A stretch of DNA of 6,587 bases from an uncultured Ruminococcus sp. (lineage in GTDB: Bacteria > Bacillota > Clostridia > Oscillospirales > Ruminococcaceae), in assembly GCA_946186215.1 (NCBI GenBank), contig CAMHMM010000107.1:1-6587 (forward strand), given 5' to 3'. Of the stretch, positions 5,245 through 6,587 are shown piece after piece. The notes under the pieces were generated by a model, which worked only from the letters and a program-made list of their open reading frames with translations, had not been told where the DNA came from and ran no database searches. Every line of letters starts with the position of its first letter. Within the stretch, counting starts at the first letter, position 1. A program made the position numbers and the translations under genes.

Positions 5245-6587
5245 CGGAGCCTTTATGCTCCTGCCGCTTTTAACGGGACTTATCCATGGCGAGGCTGAAT
5301 GCACCGCATTTATCCCTGTTATAATCGTCTGTGAGCTTCTGGGATTTGCCATAACGAGGAAAAAGCCCTCATCAAATTCCTTCTATGCCCGAGAGGGCTT
5401 TGTGATAGTCGCCCTTTCATGGATCGTAATGAGTCTTTTCGGTGCTGTGCCTTTTGTTCTGTCGGGAACTATCCCCCATTATATCGATGCGCTTTTTGAG
5501 ACCGTTTCGGGCTTTACGACCACAGGAGCAACCATACTTCCGGAAGTGGAGCATCTGCCAAAATGCATACTCATGTGGCGTTCCTTCACCCACTGGGTAG
5601 GCGGAATGGGAGTGCTGGTCTTCGTAATGGCATTTATCCCTCTGAGCGGCGGAAAAAATATGTATATCATGAAGGCGGAAAGCACAGGCCCCTCGGTAAG
5701 CAAGATCATGCCCGGAGTAAAGACCACTGCGGTAGTTTTGTATACTCTTTACATACTGCTGACAGTCATCCAGATCGTGCTGCATCTCATCGGCGGGATG
5801 GGGCTGTTTGAATCCATCAATACCGCATTTGCCACCGCGGGAACAGGCGGCTTCGGCTTTTATAATGATTCAATGGCAAGGCTTTCCTCATATAACAAAT
5901 ATGTTATTTCCATATTCATGCTGCTTTTCTCGCTTTCGTTCAGCTCATATTACCTGATCGTAAAGGGAAAGCTCAAAAACGCCTTTACCGCAGAGATAAA
6001 GCTGTTTCTGGTCATAGTTGCTGTTTCCGTTGGGATAATTACCATCAATATCAGAAATATATTCCCCGATCCTGCCAAGGCGTTTGAAAGCGCATTGTTC
6101 ACAGTTGCATCCATCATCTCCACCACCGGATTTTCCACGGCAGATTTTGATATATGGCCAGAGCTTTCAAAGACTATTCTTGTCATGCTCATGTTCATCG
6201 GAGCCTGCGCGGGAAGTACGGGCGGCGGCATGAAGGTATCGAGATTTATCATACTTTTCAAGGGGATGGGCAAGGAACTTGAAATGATGGTCCATCCCAA
6301 GCAGATAAAGAAGATCACAATGGACGGGCAGCCGGTACCGCATGAGGTAGTCCGCTCGGTAAATGTGTTCGTTGTTTGCTATCTGCTGGTATTTTCACTT
6401 TCACTGATGCTCATTTCCTTTGACGATCACGACCTTATCACCAACTTCACCGCAGTCGCAGCCACTATCAACAATATAGGTCCCGGCCTTGCAAAGGTCG
6501 GCCCGTCCTGCAACTTTGCATTCTTTTCCTATCATTCAAAGCTTATCCTTATATTTGATATGCTTGCAGGCAGACTGGAGCTCTATC
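5195..6587 (+). CDS. trkH: Trk/Ktr potassium uptake transmembrane subunit TrkH, partial (C-terminus beyond right edge)
   Basis: 464 residues are present; the family usually has about 480-490, so only the last helix end should be missing. It forms the K+ pathway through the membrane, gated by TrkA. The four repeats of the K+-channel-like fold are visible through their filter loops: SGFTTTGATIL (105-115, Gly111), TAGTGGFGF (214-222, Gly216), IISTTGFST (307-315, Gly312) and INNIGPGLAKVG (425-436, Gly429). HWVGGMGVLVF (133-143) and GACAGSTGGGMKVSR (336-350) are conserved TrkH stretches, the latter around the intramembrane gate loop of the third repeat. The ATG at 5195 gives MNYSMIINILGWLL, a typical family N-terminus. 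However, no purine-rich ribosome site precedes it, nor the in-frame ATG at 5207, while TGA at 5174-5176 blocks longer versions. It is 91 bases after trkA with no terminator, so it belongs to the same operon. Confidence 0.94.
   Translation, partial: MNYSMIINILGWLLCFDGAFMLLPLLTGLIHGEAECTAFIPVIIVCELLGFAITRKKPSSNSFYAREGFVIVALSWIVMSLFGAVPFVLSGTIPHYIDALFETVSGFTTTGATILPEVEHLPKCILMWRSFTHWVGGMGVLVFVMAFIPLSGGKNMYIMKAESTGPSVSKIMPGVKTTAVVLYTLYILLTVIQIVLHLIGGMGLFESINTAFATAGTGGFGFYNDSMARLSSYNKYVISIFMLLFSLSFSSYYLIVKGKLKNAFTAEIKLFLVIVAVSVGIITINIRNIFPDPAKAFESALFTVASIISTTGFSTADFDIWPELSKTILVMLMFIGACAGSTGGGMKVSRFIILFKGMGKELEMMVHPKQIKKITMDGQPVPHEVVRSVNVFVVCYLLVFSLSLMLISFDDHDLITNFTAVAATINNIGPGLAKVGPSCNFAFFSYHSKLILIFDMLAGRLELY

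Noticed and set aside
5417..6318. Minus-strand open frames inside trkH
   Set aside because: They are antisense to trkH coding sequence with all four filter motifs, so they are shadow frames.

Overview
The window looks like chromosomal DNA of a Gram-positive anaerobic clostridium, probably of the Ruminococcus/Oscillospiraceae type. The reasons are moderate G+C coding sequence with many ATA isoleucine codons, GAGGTG/AAGGA-type ribosome binding sites, sigma-A promoters with TGn extended -10 boxes, and protein families typical of that group. This assignment is inference; no 16S or marker gene is present.

Two transcription units diverge from an AT-rich region at 3474-3738. On the minus strand, reading leftwards, there are five genes: an unrecognised 154-residue four-helix membrane protein, a LacI-family repressor (GTG start, 2 bases after the previous stop), a PfkB-family 1-phosphofructokinase (fruK-like), a trimeric dUTPase (dut) whose start overlaps the end of fruK by 8 bases, and an N-terminally anchored alpha/beta hydrolase cut by the left edge just before its nucleophile elbow. 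The gaps are small (2, 40, -8 and 44 bases) and I see no intrinsic terminator between the genes, so they are probably one operon driven by the promoter at 3513-3541.

On the plus strand, a promoter at 3666-3694 drives trkA (cytoplasmic RCK-type regulatory subunit). After a 91-base gap comes trkH (K+-translocating membrane subunit), which is cut by the right edge about 20 residues short of the usual family length. Together they make a Trk/Ktr potassium uptake system.

The least ordinary place is the trkA-trkH gap. trkH has no visible Shine-Dalgarno sequence. A strong one lies 40-50 bases upstream and serves a 30-codon open frame that overlaps the trkH start in another frame. The gap also carries repeated GCCGC/GCGGC segments that could form alternative hairpins. 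The second notable point is the mixed content of the LacI operon: a sugar-phosphate kinase, a nucleotide-pool enzyme and a hydrolase under one apparent regulator. I found no mobile element, CRISPR array, tRNA or rRNA, and no clearly new defence or biosynthetic system.
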